Assembly: GCA_036519575.1 (NCBI GenBank)
Contig: DATDKZ010000258.1
Span: 1 to 20,635 of the forward strand
Source of the DNA: AC-69 sp036519575
GTDB lineage: Bacteria > Actinomycetota > UBA4738 > HRBIN12
DNA: 20,635 nt
Direction: 5' to 3'
In this document: piece by piece, positions 9,157 to 17,598 of the stretch
Numbering within the stretch: the stretch's first letter is position 1
Layout: the number at the start of each line of letters is the position of its first letter
Program-made: the position numbers and the translations under genes
Notes under the pieces: model-generated
Database searches by the model: none
The model's input: only the letters and a program-made list of their open reading frames with translations
What the model was told of the DNA's origin: nothing

Positions 9157-9659
9157 TCGAGAAGACCCCGCTTCCTGATCTCCAGCCAGTGAAGTTCATC
9201 CTGAACTGGGGGCGGCGGTACTCGCTGTGGGTCATGAACTTCGGCTTGGCCTGCTGCGCCATCGAGTTCATCGCGGCGTCCACGTCGAAGCACGACTTCA
9301 TCCGGTTCGGTGTGATCCCGTTCGCCCACGGACCACGGCAGGCCGACCTGCTCGTGGTGGCCGGGACCCTGACCGACAAGATGGCCCCCGCCCTCAAGCG
9401 CGTGTACGACCAGATGCCGGACCCGAAGTATGTGATCTCGTTCGGCTCCTGCTCCAACTGCGGCGGGCCGTACTGGGACTCGTATTCGGTGACCAAGGGT
9501 GTGGACCAGATCGTCCCGGTCGACGTGTACGTCCCGGGGTGCCCGCCCCGGCCCGAGGCCCTGCTGCACGGGATCATCAGGCTTCAGGAGAAGATCGCCA
9601 ACGAGGACATCAAGGAGAAGTGGAGTGGCAACCTCCCGGCGCCCGCTGCCACCTCCTGA
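9147..9659 (+). CDS. nuoB: NADH-quinone oxidoreductase subunit B, N2 cluster (set 2)
   Basis: NuoB carries the terminal [4Fe-4S] cluster N2, which reduces quinone. The product is 170 residues from GTG 9147, with GAAGGGGG 8-15 bases upstream as ribosome binding site. The four N2 ligands are visible: the tandem C36-C37 in [10 protein letters not shown]102 in [17 protein letters not shown], and C132 in [12 protein letters not shown]. An extra cysteine, C105, sits at a position that is serine in the common ASSGG form of the motif. [16 protein letters not shown] is the normal family sequence. It overlaps nuoC by 35 bases. Normally NuoB pairs with NuoD to form the quinone pocket, but no nuoD exists in this set. 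Confidence 0.96.
   Translation: MGLIEKTPLPDLQPVKFILNWGRRYSLWVMNFGLACCAIEFIAASTSKHDFIRFGVIPFAHGPRQADLLVVAGTLTDKMAPALKRVYDQMPDPKYVISFGSCSNCGGPYWDSYSVTKGVDQIVPVDVYVPGCPPRPEALLHGIIRLQEKIANEDIKEKWSGNLPAPAATS
9612..9617 (+). promoter_or_regulatory. Ribosome binding site that fixes the nuoC start
   Basis: AAGGAG lies seven bases before GTG 9625. It is the best Shine-Dalgarno match near the beginning of nuoC and sits inside the nuoB coding sequence, so it supports a 35-base overlap of the two genes. Confidence 0.7.
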
Positions 9660-10152
9660 GGTCGAGTCGCGGCTGCGGGCGCAGTTCGGGGATGACGTCC
9701 TGGCCTTCGAGGACCAACGCGGCCACGCCGTGATCACCGTCGTGCCCGGACGATACCGGGAGATGGTGCGGTTCCTGCGTGACGAACCAGACTTCGCCTG
9801 CGACTACTGCGACTTCACCTCCGCCGTGGACTTCGGCGAGCAGGGCATGGAAGTGCTCACGCACCTGCACTCCACGATCCACAACCACGACGTGAGGATG
9901 AAGGTGAAGGTCCAGAAGGAGAGCCCGGCGTGCCCGAGCATCTCCGATCTGTTCCCGTCCGCGAACTGGCACGAGCGGGAGACCATGGAGATGTTCGGCA
10001 TCGACTTCGAGGGCCACCCGCAGCCGGTGAAACTGCTGCTCCCCGAGCCCTTCGAGGGCCACCCGCTTCGAAAGGACTTCCCCCTGATGTCCAGGGAGGC
10101 GAAGCCCTGGCCGGGTGCCGTCGAGGGCGAGGAGGAGGAAGAGGAGGAGTGA
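9625..10152 (+). CDS. nuoC: NADH-quinone oxidoreductase subunit C (set 2)
   Basis: NuoC is the 30-kDa peripheral-arm subunit that scaffolds NuoD and NuoI. The product is 175 residues from GTG 9625, chosen for the strong AAGGAG upstream. The family signature is present as [19 protein letters not shown] (114-132), followed by a second [10 protein letters not shown] (145-154). The usual Asp in ER-E-x-x-D-M-F-G is Glu here (E122). It ends in seven consecutive glutamates (169-175). The length excludes a NuoCD fusion, and the next gene is nuoH, so nuoD is missing. It overlaps nuoH by GTGA at 10149-10152. Confidence 0.93.
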   Translation: MATSRRPLPPPEVESRLRAQFGDDVLAFEDQRGHAVITVVPGRYREMVRFLRDEPDFACDYCDFTSAVDFGEQGMEVLTHLHSTIHNHDVRMKVKVQKESPACPSISDLFPSANWHERETMEMFGIDFEGHPQPVKLLLPEPFEGHPLRKDFPLMSREAKPWPGAVEGEEEEEEE

Positions 10153-11159
10153 TCGGGCAGGCCGGCGCGAGCATCTTCAACGAGTGGTTCTCCAACTACT
10201 GGCTCGTGCTCGTGGTGAAGGCCGGTGTGGTGCTGGGCTTCTTCCTCGTGGCCCCGATGGTCGTGGGGTACGCCGAGCACAAGGTGCTGGCCCACATGCA
10301 GAGCCGGCTGGGACCGATGTACCCGGGCGTGTTCCACGGATGGGCCCAGCTGGTCGCCGACGGGGTGAAGTTCATCCAGAAGGAGGACGTGATCCCGCGG
10401 GCCGCCGATCCGTGGGTGTTCTCCCTCGCGCCCGGGGTCGCCCTCGTGCCCTACATCGTGATCTTCGTGGTCATCCCGTTCTCACCCACGATCTTCGCGC
10501 TGAACCTCGACGTGGGGATCTTCTTCGTGCTGGCCATCTCCTCGGTCAACGTGATCGGCGTGCTGATGGCCGGATGGTCGTCGGCGAACAAGTTCTCGCT
10601 CATCGGCGCGCTGCGTGCCGCCGCCCAGCTCATCGCGTACGAGCTGCCCCTGGTCCTGGCGGCTGCGTCGGTCGTCATGCAGGCCGGCACGCTCTCGCTG
10701 ATCGGGATCACAGAAGCCCAGGACCGGTATTGGTTCGTCCTGACCCAGCCGGTGGGCTTCGCCATCTTCGTGGTCGCCTCCCTGGCCGAGCTCACGCGCC
10801 CGCCGTTCGACATGCCGGTCGCCGACTCCGAGATCATCTTTGGCGCCTACACGGAGTACACGGGCCTGAAGTTCGCCTTCTTCCTTCTGGCCGAGTACGG
10901 CGGGATCGTCGCGCTCGCGGCCATCGCCTCGGTGCTGTACCTCGGGGGGTATGGGGCGCTTCCGGGACTGGCGTTCATCCCGGAGCCGCTGTGGATGGCC
11001 GCGAAGATCGGTGCGCTATCGTTCTTCGTGATCTGGCTGCGGGCGACCTACCCGCGGCTGCGGGAGGATCAGCTCCAGCAGTTCTCATGGCTCGGACTGA
11101 TCCCACTCGCGCTGGTGCAGATCATCGTGGTCGGCCTGGTCAAGGTCGCGGTCAGCTAG
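10149..11159 (+). CDS. nuoH: NADH-quinone oxidoreductase subunit H (set 2)
   Basis: This is the second NuoH copy, 336 residues from GTG 10149. The purine-rich codons of the NuoC poly-glutamate tail supply AGGAGGA about nine bases upstream as ribosome binding site. Family motifs are [20 protein letters not shown] (41-60), [16 protein letters not shown], and the acidic-loop motif [17 protein letters not shown] (212-228), then YTEYTGLKF. Relative to set 1 the first acidic residue of this loop is Val (V224 versus E220) and a second is Asp (D226 versus E222). It also lacks the C-terminal extra helix of the set 1 copy. The differences show an old paralogue, not a recent duplicate. Confidence 0.97.
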   Translation: MIGQAGASIFNEWFSNYWLVLVVKAGVVLGFFLVAPMVVGYAEHKVLAHMQSRLGPMYPGVFHGWAQLVADGVKFIQKEDVIPRAADPWVFSLAPGVALVPYIVIFVVIPFSPTIFALNLDVGIFFVLAISSVNVIGVLMAGWSSANKFSLIGALRAAAQLIAYELPLVLAAASVVMQAGTLSLIGITEAQDRYWFVLTQPVGFAIFVVASLAELTRPPFDMPVADSEIIFGAYTEYTGLKFAFFLLAEYGGIVALAAIASVLYLGGYGALPGLAFIPEPLWMAAKIGALSFFVIWLRATYPRLREDQLQQFSWLGLIPLALVQIIVVGLVKVAVS

Positions 11160-11175
11160 AGAACAGGGGAGGGTC

Positions 11176-11697
11176 GTGGCCATCGAGGAGAAGGACGTTC
11201 GGCGGCGCAAGTCCTCGGGCCTGGCCGTCGGCCAGGGCCTGATCAAGGGCCTCGGTGTGACCCTCAAGCACATGCTGCGACCCGCCGTCACGCAGCAATA
11301 CCCCGAGGAGAAGCCGGACCTGCCGCCTCGAACCCGGGGCGTCATCGCGCTGAAGGAAGCCAACTGCACGGTCTGCTGGAAGTGCTCGCGCGAGTGCCCC
11401 GACTGGTGCATCTATATCGAGGCCCACAAGGAGACGCACGACCCCGCGAGCGGCGGACGGGCTCGGTCGGTCAAGGTCCTGGACCGATTCGCCATCGACT
11501 ACGCGCTGTGCATGTACTGCGGGATCTGCGTGGAGGTGTGCCCCTTCGACGCCCTGTTCTGGAGCCCCGAGTTCGAGTACGCCACATTCGACATCGTCGA
11601 GATGACCCACGAGAAGGAGAAGCTCGAGGAGTGGACCTACACGGTCCCTCCGCCGCCACCTCTCGAGCAGGGCGCCCAGGAGGGCGCGGGGGGTTGA
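11176..11697 (+). CDS. nuoI: NADH-quinone oxidoreductase subunit I, 2x[4Fe-4S] (set 2)
   Basis: This is the second ferredoxin-like subunit, 173 residues from GTG 11176, with AGGGGAGGG (11165-11173) just upstream. Both [4Fe-4S] motifs are complete: C64, C67, C70 and C74 in [15 protein letters not shown], and C112, C115, C118 and C122 in [12 protein letters not shown]. The first motif is followed by a further cysteine (C78) in DWCIYIE. With no nuoE, F or G in this set, NuoI is the most likely entry point for electrons, perhaps from a ferredoxin; this is inference. The C-terminus is [13 protein letters not shown], proline-rich like set 1. Confidence 0.97.
   Translation: MAIEEKDVRRRKSSGLAVGQGLIKGLGVTLKHMLRPAVTQQYPEEKPDLPPRTRGVIALKEANCTVCWKCSRECPDWCIYIEAHKETHDPASGGRARSVKVLDRFAIDYALCMYCGICVEVCPFDALFWSPEFEYATFDIVEMTHEKEKLEEWTYTVPPPPPLEQGAQEGAGG
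11678..11683 (+). promoter_or_regulatory. Ribosome binding site supporting the TTG start of nuoJ
   Basis: AGGAGG sits ten bases before TTG 11694. It supports the rare TTG start that overlaps the nuoI stop (TTGA, 11694-11697). Confidence 0.6.
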
Positions 11698-12194
11698 CCG
11701 GGCAGGAATACGCCTTCGCCGTGCTGGCCCTGGTGGGGACGGTCTCGGCGATCAGGCTGGTCACGGCGAAGAACGTCGTCCACGCTGCCCTCTATCTCGT
11801 CGTGACGCTCTCAGTGGTTGGCGGCGTCTACCTGCTGCTCGCCGCGGAGTTCGTCGGCTGGGTCCAGATCCTCATCTACGTCGGCGCCATCGTGATCCTG
11901 TTCCTGTTCGGACTCATGCTGACCAGGGCCCCGATCGGGCGAGAGGCCCTGGACAACCAGCAGCGGGGGATCGCCTTCCTGATCGGCCTGGGCATCCTGG
12001 CCGGGCTGGTCTTCTTGATCCAGGGCGCGTTCAGCTGGAGCGGGCCGAGGCTGCGACCTTCGGTCGGCACCACGGCCGAGCTCGGCCAGTCGCTGTTCCG
12101 CCAGTGGGTGTTGCCCTTCGAGGCCGTCTCGTTCCTATTGCTCGCCGCCCTGATCGGCGCGGTCGTCCTCTCCCGGAGGGACGATCGTCCGTGA
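11694..12194 (+). CDS. nuoJ: NADH-quinone oxidoreductase subunit J (set 2)
   Basis: This is the second NuoJ, 166 residues from TTG 11694, which overlaps the nuoI stop by four bases. The family-defining helix reads [20 protein letters not shown] (about residues 60-79). About five membrane segments are visible. It is shorter than the set 1 copy, mainly at the C-terminus. There is no ATG or GTG near the expected N-terminus; the TTG with AGGAGG upstream gives the normal hydrophobic first helix ([15 protein letters not shown]). It overlaps nuoK by GTGA at 12191-12194. Confidence 0.95.
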   Translation: MTGQEYAFAVLALVGTVSAIRLVTAKNVVHAALYLVVTLSVVGGVYLLLAAEFVGWVQILIYVGAIVILFLFGLMLTRAPIGREALDNQQRGIAFLIGLGILAGLVFLIQGAFSWSGPRLRPSVGTTAELGQSLFRQWVLPFEAVSFLLLAALIGAVVLSRRDDRP

Positions 12195-12493
12195 TCAGGC
12201 TCCCGCTCGTGCTGTTCTTCTCCGCCGTGCTGTTCTCGACCGGCGTCTACGGCGTGCTGGCCCGGCGCAACGCCGTGCTGGTCCTGATGTCGATCGAGCT
12301 GATGCTGAACGCGGTGAACGTGAACCTGGTGGCGTTCTCCCAGTTCTGGCACGACGTGACGGGGCAGGTGTTCGCGCTGTTCGTGATCGCCGTCGCGGCC
12401 GCCGAGGTGGGGATCGGCCTGGCCATCGTGATCCTGATCTTCCGCAACCGCGAGACCATCAACGTCGATGAGGTGAACCTCCTGAAGTGGTAG
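12191..12493 (+). CDS. nuoK: NADH-quinone oxidoreductase subunit K (set 2)
   Basis: This is the second NuoK, 100 residues, three predicted helices, starting at GTG 12191 in the GTGA overlap with nuoJ. The buried glutamates are kept: E36 in [11 protein letters not shown] and E72 in [11 protein letters not shown], matching the positions of the essential pair known from the Escherichia coli protein. The ending VDEVNLLKW parallels that of set 1. The gene overlaps nuoL by seven bases. Confidence 0.96.
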   Translation: MIRLPLVLFFSAVLFSTGVYGVLARRNAVLVLMSIELMLNAVNVNLVAFSQFWHDVTGQVFALFVIAVAAAEVGIGLAIVILIFRNRETINVDEVNLLKW

Positions 12494-14463
12494 TCGGGGC
12501 TGAGACCCTGATCGCGACCGGGATCGGGCCCGGGTTCGCCAAGCTGGCCTGGCTGGTCGCGGTGCTCCCGCTCGTCTCGGCGGCCCTGACCCTGTTCTTC
12601 GGGAAAGGCACGCCGGGCCGGGGGTGGATCTACGGGGTCACAGCGATGGTTGTCGGCTTCGTCATCTCCGTGCTGGTGCTGTGGCACTTCGTGCAGGGGG
12701 GCGGCGCCGTGAGCTCGTCGGTGGCGTGGTTCACCATCGGGCCGTTGCACGTGGAGGCGGGACAGTACGTCGACGGCCTGACGGCGATCATGCTGATCGT
12801 CGTCACGGCCGTCTCGCTCGCGGTGCACGTCTACTCGATCGGGTACATGCAGGGCGATGTCCGGTTCACCTGGTTCTACGTGGTGCTCTCGGTGTTCACG
12901 GCGGCCATGCTCGATGTGGTCATCGCCGACAACCTGATCCAGTTGCTGGTGGGCTGGGAGATCATGGGCCTGTGCTCCTACCTACTGATCGGGCACTGGT
13001 GGGAGGAGCGGATCAACTCCAACGCCGCGATCAAGGCATTCATCACCACGAGGATCGGCGACGTCCCGTTTATGTTCGGCATCTTCGTGTTGATCGCGGC
13101 GACGGGGTTCCACTCGGCCAACATCCAGCAGGTCGGGGAACTCGTGGGAGGTGCCGACGTGTCCCGGGGGTTGGTCTCGGTCGCGGCATTGCTCCTCTTC
13201 GGGGGAACCATCGGCAAGTCGGCGCAGTTCCCCCTCCACGTGTGGCTCCCGGACGCCATGCAGGGCCCCACCCCGGTTTCGGCGCTGATCCACGCCGCCA
13301 CGATGGTGGCCGCGGGCGTGTACCTGGTCGGTCGGTTGTACTCGGTGTTCCTGCATGCGGCCCCCGAGGTCCTCCGGTTCGTCGGGGTCATCGGCGGGAT
13401 CACGATGTTCGGGGCCGCGCTCCTGGCGCTGGTCCAGGACGACATCAAGCGGGTGCTGGCTTACTCGACGATCTCGCAGCTCGCCTACATGGTGATGATC
13501 ATGTCCGTCGGCCCAGCGGGGAGGGACGCGGCGTTCTTCCATCTGTTCACGCACGCGTTCTTCAAGGCTCTCCTCTTCCTGGGCGCGGGCTGCGTGATCC
13601 ACGCCGTGCACTCGAACGACATGAGCGAGATGGGCGGGCTGTGGAGGAGGATGCCCGTCACTTTCTGGACGTTCGCGGTCGGCTCGGCCGCCCTGGCCGG
13701 CCTCCCGCCGCTGGCCGGCTTCTGGTCCAAGGACGAGCTGCTGGTCGCGGCGTCGAAGGGACACGCTGTCGTGTTCACGCTGATGCTGGTCACAGCCCTG
13801 GTGACCGCCTTCTACACGGCCCGGATGGTCATGCAGACGTTCTTCGGCCCATATCGGGGGCACGGCGAGCCGCACGAGGCACCGGCGGTCATGACGGGAC
13901 CGCTCGTCGCGCTTGCCTTCGGGACCATCACGGTCGGCTTCCTCGGCTCCGTCGTCACCCGTGGCGTCTTCTTCAAGTGGGTGTTCTTCGAGGTGCCGGA
14001 GCCGGTGACGTTCGTGCTCTGGGTGGCCACCCTGTCGATCCTCGCGGCCGGGCTCGGGATCCTGGCGGGATGGTACGTGTACCGCGATCAGCCCGAGCCC
14101 GACCCCGTGTTCCAGCTGGGATGGCTCTCGAGCCTGCTGATCAACAAGTTCTACCTGGACGACGTGTACATGAATGGGATCGTCCTGCCAGTCCGGGACC
14201 GCGTGTCAGCCGCGGTGGTGTGGTTCGATCGGAACGTCGTCGACGGCGTGGTGAACGGGACGGCCAGGCTCACCAAGGACCTGGCCTTCGGGACGGACGA
14301 GTTCGACCGCACCGTCGTCGACGGTGCGGTGAATGGGGTTGCGCAGGCGGCTGGGTTCACCGGCGGGCTGCTCCGGTACCTGCAATCGGGCAACGTCCAG
14401 CGCTACGCGGCGTTCCTGTTCGTCGGCGTGGTGGTGCTGGCCATCGTGATCACCAGGGTCTGA
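12487..14463 (+). CDS. nuoL: NADH-quinone oxidoreductase subunit L, antiporter-like (set 2)
   Basis: This is the second NuoL, 658 residues from GTG 12487, 32 residues longer than in set 1. Pump residues are intact: E158 in [20 protein letters not shown] and K244 in [18 protein letters not shown]. The motif [19 protein letters not shown] follows. The C-terminal region has [18 protein letters not shown], then two copies of an FDRxVVDGxVNG block (580-591 and 606-617), before the final membrane helix. Set 1 has only one such block. The upstream GAGG (about 12471) is a modest ribosome binding site, so coupling to nuoK translation is likely. Confidence 0.97.
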   Translation: MVVGAETLIATGIGPGFAKLAWLVAVLPLVSAALTLFFGKGTPGRGWIYGVTAMVVGFVISVLVLWHFVQGGGAVSSSVAWFTIGPLHVEAGQYVDGLTAIMLIVVTAVSLAVHVYSIGYMQGDVRFTWFYVVLSVFTAAMLDVVIADNLIQLLVGWEIMGLCSYLLIGHWWEERINSNAAIKAFITTRIGDVPFMFGIFVLIAATGFHSANIQQVGELVGGADVSRGLVSVAALLLFGGTIGKSAQFPLHVWLPDAMQGPTPVSALIHAATMVAAGVYLVGRLYSVFLHAAPEVLRFVGVIGGITMFGAALLALVQDDIKRVLAYSTISQLAYMVMIMSVGPAGRDAAFFHLFTHAFFKALLFLGAGCVIHAVHSNDMSEMGGLWRRMPVTFWTFAVGSAALAGLPPLAGFWSKDELLVAASKGHAVVFTLMLVTALVTAFYTARMVMQTFFGPYRGHGEPHEAPAVMTGPLVALAFGTITVGFLGSVVTRGVFFKWVFFEVPEPVTFVLWVATLSILAAGLGILAGWYVYRDQPEPDPVFQLGWLSSLLINKFYLDDVYMNGIVLPVRDRVSAAVVWFDRNVVDGVVNGTARLTKDLAFGTDEFDRTVVDGAVNGVAQAAGFTGGLLRYLQSGNVQRYAAFLFVGVVVLAIVITRV

Positions 14464-14485
14464 GGCACGGGGAGAGGGAGAGCGG

Positions 14486-16027
14486 ATGAACAGCGGGTGG
14501 GACGACTGGGCCATCTCGATCGCCACGTTCCTGCCCCTGGTGGGGGCACTCGTCATTGCGTTCACGCCGAGGGAGCGGGACCGCCTGGTCCGCTCCCTCG
14601 GCGTCTTCTTCACAGCGGCCGCGCTGATCGTCGGCGTGGTCATCGCCGTCGGGTTCGACTACGGCGCCGGCCACGCACTCCAGTTCGAGGTCAGCACGCG
14701 CTGGATCCCCGTCATCGGGGCCCGGTACCACGTCGGGATCGACGGCATCAGCCTGCCCCTGTATGTGTTGACCCTCGCCCTGTCGTTCCTGTGCGCGATC
14801 TACAGCTACCGGTTCGTCCCCAGCCCCGGGCGGACGAAGTCGTTCCTCGCGCTGCAACTCTTGTTGGAGACGGGCATGGCGGGCACGTTCATCGCGTTCG
14901 ACCTCATCCTGTTCTTCGTCTTCTGGGAGCTCGTCCTGGTCCCCATGTACTTCCTCATCGGGATCTGGGGGAGCGCGAACCGAGAGTACGCCGCCATCAA
15001 GTTCTTCCTCTACACGTTGTTCGGGAGCGTGTTCATGCTGCTGGCATTTCTGGGTATGTACTTCCGGTCGAACGTGAACGGTGCGCACACGTTCGACATC
15101 GTTCAACTCCAACAGTTCGCCGCCTCGGGCGGGTTCGCCAAGACGTTCCAGCTCGTTGCGTTCGTCGGAGTCTTCCTCGGGTTCGCCATCAAGGTGCCCA
15201 TGTGGCCCTTCCACACCTGGCTCCCGGACGCGCATACCGAGGCCCCGACCGTCGGCTCGGTCCTCCTGGCCGGAATCCTGCTGAAGATGGGCACCTACGG
15301 GTTCATCCGGATCGCGCTCCCCATCCTTCCCGACGCCGCGCGGGAGTGGGCGCCGTGGATCGGCGGCCTGGCGGCCATCGCCATCGTCTACGCCGCGCTG
15401 GCCTGCCTGGCCCAGCGTGACCTGAAACGGCTCATCGCGTTCTCCTCGGTCGGCCACATGGGCTTCGTCATGCTGGCCATCGCCACCCTCACGCCGATCG
15501 GGATCAATGCGGCCATCTTCGGGATGGTGGCCCACGGCGTGATCACAGGGATGCTGTTCTTCTGCGTGGGCTCCATCTACGACCGGTACCACACCCGTCA
15601 GATCGCCGAGCTGGGCGGGGGTCTCATGCAGAAGCTCCCGTACCTGGGCGGCGTGTTCGCCTTCGTGGCCATCGCCTCCCTCGGGCTGCCCGGGCTGGCC
15701 GGGTTCTGGGGGGAGGTCATGGCCTTGCTCTCGTCGTACCAGCCCGCGCAGGCCCTGAACACGGGCCTGTTCCGGGCGTTCATGGTCGCCGGCGGGGTCG
15801 GCACGATCCTGACGGCGGGGTACTTCCTGTGGATGCTGCAGCGGGTCAACATGGGCACCCTGCCGGAACGATGGCGGGAATCGGCCCTGCCCGACGTCGG
15901 GACCGTGGAGTGGGTGTCGTGGCTGCCACTCCTGCTGGCCATCGTGGCGCTCGGCGTGTTCCCCCGGCTGATCCTCGGCGTCACCGACGGGGCGGTCTCC
16001 GGACTCATGCGGCTCTTCGGCGGATAG
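14486..16027 (+). CDS. nuoM: NADH-quinone oxidoreductase subunit M, antiporter-like (set 2)
   Basis: This is the second NuoM, 513 residues from ATG 14486, one of only two ATG starts in this set. A purine-rich GGGGAGAGGGAGAG run lies a few bases upstream. E148 in FFVFWELVLVPMYFLIGIWG and K236 in [20 protein letters not shown] are present, and the NuoM-type TEAPTVGSVLLAGILLKMGT follows. The 22-base gap from nuoL is longer than most junctions in the cluster. The subunit looks complete and functional. Confidence 0.97.
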   Translation: MNSGWDDWAISIATFLPLVGALVIAFTPRERDRLVRSLGVFFTAAALIVGVVIAVGFDYGAGHALQFEVSTRWIPVIGARYHVGIDGISLPLYVLTLALSFLCAIYSYRFVPSPGRTKSFLALQLLLETGMAGTFIAFDLILFFVFWELVLVPMYFLIGIWGSANREYAAIKFFLYTLFGSVFMLLAFLGMYFRSNVNGAHTFDIVQLQQFAASGGFAKTFQLVAFVGVFLGFAIKVPMWPFHTWLPDAHTEAPTVGSVLLAGILLKMGTYGFIRIALPILPDAAREWAPWIGGLAAIAIVYAALACLAQRDLKRLIAFSSVGHMGFVMLAIATLTPIGINAAIFGMVAHGVITGMLFFCVGSIYDRYHTRQIAELGGGLMQKLPYLGGVFAFVAIASLGLPGLAGFWGEVMALLSSYQPAQALNTGLFRAFMVAGGVGTILTAGYFLWMLQRVNMGTLPERWRESALPDVGTVEWVSWLPLLLAIVALGVFPRLILGVTDGAVSGLMRLFGG

Positions 16028-16051
16028 CGGCCAGCGGAGGCGAGCCGGGCC

Positions 16052-17512
16052 ATGCGCATCGACTACCACGCGATCCTCCCGGAGCTCATCCTGTCCGGCA
16101 CGATCCTGCTCGTCCTGGTAGCGGACTCCTTCGCTCGGCCACGCCGGAAATGGGTGGCCATGCCCGTCTCGTTCCTGGGGATCCTGGCGGCGCTGATCGC
16201 CGCGCTGACGCTGATCGGCTCGGAGCGGACCACGTTCAACGGCATGTTCGTGGTGGACAACTTCGCCTTGCTGTTCAAGGTCTTCTTCCTGTCCGTCGCA
16301 CTGCTGGTGCTGCTGGTCTCGCTCCGCTACTTCAGCGACGGACGCTGGTACCAGGGGGAGTACTACTTCCTGTTGCTGACGTCCTTCCTCGGTTGCATCC
16401 TCATGCCCTCCTCGCGGGACCTGCTGATGTTGTTCATCTCGCTCGAGCTCGTGTCGGCGCCGGGCTTCCTGATCGTGGCCTTCCGGAAATCCGATCCCCG
16501 CTCGAACGAGGCCGGGATCAAGTTCTTCCTGTTCGGCGTGCTGTCCTCGGCCGTGATGCTGTACGGGATGAGCCTGATCTACGGGGTGACGGGTCAGACG
16601 AACTTGACGGAGATCGGGCGATCGCTGTCGGGGACCCTGCCTCAGGGACAGGAGACCCTGGTACTAGCGGCCATCCTGTTCATCGTGGCCGGGTTCGCCT
16701 TCAAGGTCTCGGCGTTCCCCTTCCAGTTCTGGGCGCCCGACACCTACGAGGGGGCTCCGGTCCCGGTGGCGGCGTTCCTGGCCACGGCGTCGAAGGCCGC
16801 CGGGTTCGCCGGGCTTCTCCAGCTGATGTTCGTGGCCTTCGCGGCGACATGGGAGTTCTGGACGCCGATCTTCGCCGCCCTGTCGGTGTTCACCATGACC
16901 GTGGGGAACCTCGTGGCTCTCCAGCAGCGGCAGATCGTGCGCCTGCTGGCGTATTCGAGCATCGCCCAGGCCGGGTACATGCTGCTGCCGTTCGCGCTGG
17001 TCTCGGGGGATCAGTCCGTCAACAACGCTGCCTTCGCCGCCGCGACCACGTACATCCTGATCTATGCCGTCATGACCCTGGGGGCCTTCGCCGTGGTCAT
17101 CGCCATGACCAGGGAGTCCTCGAGCTTGCTCATCTCGGACTTCGCGGGCTTGGCGCGCCGAGCCCCCGTGCTGGGCATCGGGATGATCGTGTTCATGGTC
17201 TCGCTCGGCGGCGTCCCGCCAACCGGCGGCTTCTGGGCCAAGTTCTTCGTCTTCACCGCCGCCATCAGCCGCGGCGGCCTCGGACCGTGGCTGGCCGGGA
17301 TCATGGTCCTGAACTCGGTGGTCAGCCTGTACTACTACCTCCGCGTCGCCCGGGAGGTCGTGTTCGTCGAGCCCCGCGTGGAGCGGCCACCGGCCTCCCC
17401 AGCTCTGGTCACGGGGGTGGCGGCCCTCGCGACGTTCGCCATCCTGGCCATCGGGATCTACCCCGAGCTCCTGGCACACTTCCCGCCGCTGTCCACGCTG
17501 GCGGGCCCGTAG
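16052..17512 (+). CDS. nuoN: NADH-quinone oxidoreductase subunit N, antiporter-like (set 2)
   Basis: This is the second NuoN, 486 residues from ATG 16052, with AGCGGAGG (16033-16040) upstream. E132 in MLFISLELVSAPGFLIVAF and K218 in FAFKVSAFPFQFWAPDTYEG are present, with the NuoN-type GAPVPVAAFLATASKAAGF containing the second lysine. It is the last nuo gene of set 2, followed by an 86-base gap before htpX. No clear intrinsic terminator follows; the only dyad in the gap (17533-17559) has no T run. Confidence 0.97.
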   Translation: MRIDYHAILPELILSGTILLVLVADSFARPRRKWVAMPVSFLGILAALIAALTLIGSERTTFNGMFVVDNFALLFKVFFLSVALLVLLVSLRYFSDGRWYQGEYYFLLLTSFLGCILMPSSRDLLMLFISLELVSAPGFLIVAFRKSDPRSNEAGIKFFLFGVLSSAVMLYGMSLIYGVTGQTNLTEIGRSLSGTLPQGQETLVLAAILFIVAGFAFKVSAFPFQFWAPDTYEGAPVPVAAFLATASKAAGFAGLLQLMFVAFAATWEFWTPIFAALSVFTMTVGNLVALQQRQIVRLLAYSSIAQAGYMLLPFALVSGDQSVNNAAFAAATTYILIYAVMTLGAFAVVIAMTRESSSLLISDFAGLARRAPVLGIGMIVFMVSLGGVPPTGGFWAKFFVFTAAISRGGLGPWLAGIMVLNSVVSLYYYLRVAREVVFVEPRVERPPASPALVTGVAALATFAILAIGIYPELLAHFPPLSTLAGP

Positions 17513-17532
17513 CCCACCACGTTCGTCCGAAC

Positions 17533-17559
17533 CGGTCGTAAGCTCGTGGCGAACGACCG
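17533..17559. promoter_or_regulatory. Inverted repeat upstream of htpX
   Basis: CGGTCGT (17533-17539) and ACGACCG (17553-17559) are perfect reverse complements separated by 13 bases. A smaller palindrome, GTTCG-TC-CGAAC (17521-17532), lies directly before it. The dyad ends 39 bases before the htpX start. It could be an operator or an RNA hairpin; it has no T tract, so it is not a standard terminator. TAAGCT (17539-17544) inside it fits TAnnnT, so a repressor binding here might cover a promoter, but that is speculative. Confidence 0.35.
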
Positions 17560-17598
17560 AAATGGACAACCGTCGATCCGAAGGAGCGTGACGTACAG

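Noticed and set aside
9660..10200. A possible hidden or fused nuoD around the nuoC-nuoH junction.
   Set aside because: NuoC is normal length and nuoH begins in its stop codon. There is no space for a ~400-residue NuoD, and no NuoD motif was seen in the listed translations of any frame.
1..17512. Duplicate nuo sets as an assembly artefact or recent duplication.
   Set aside because: Paralogous subunits differ throughout, with different lengths, start codons and junctions, so neither collapse nor recent copying explains them. A chimeric join cannot be fully excluded without reads, but there is no compositional break.
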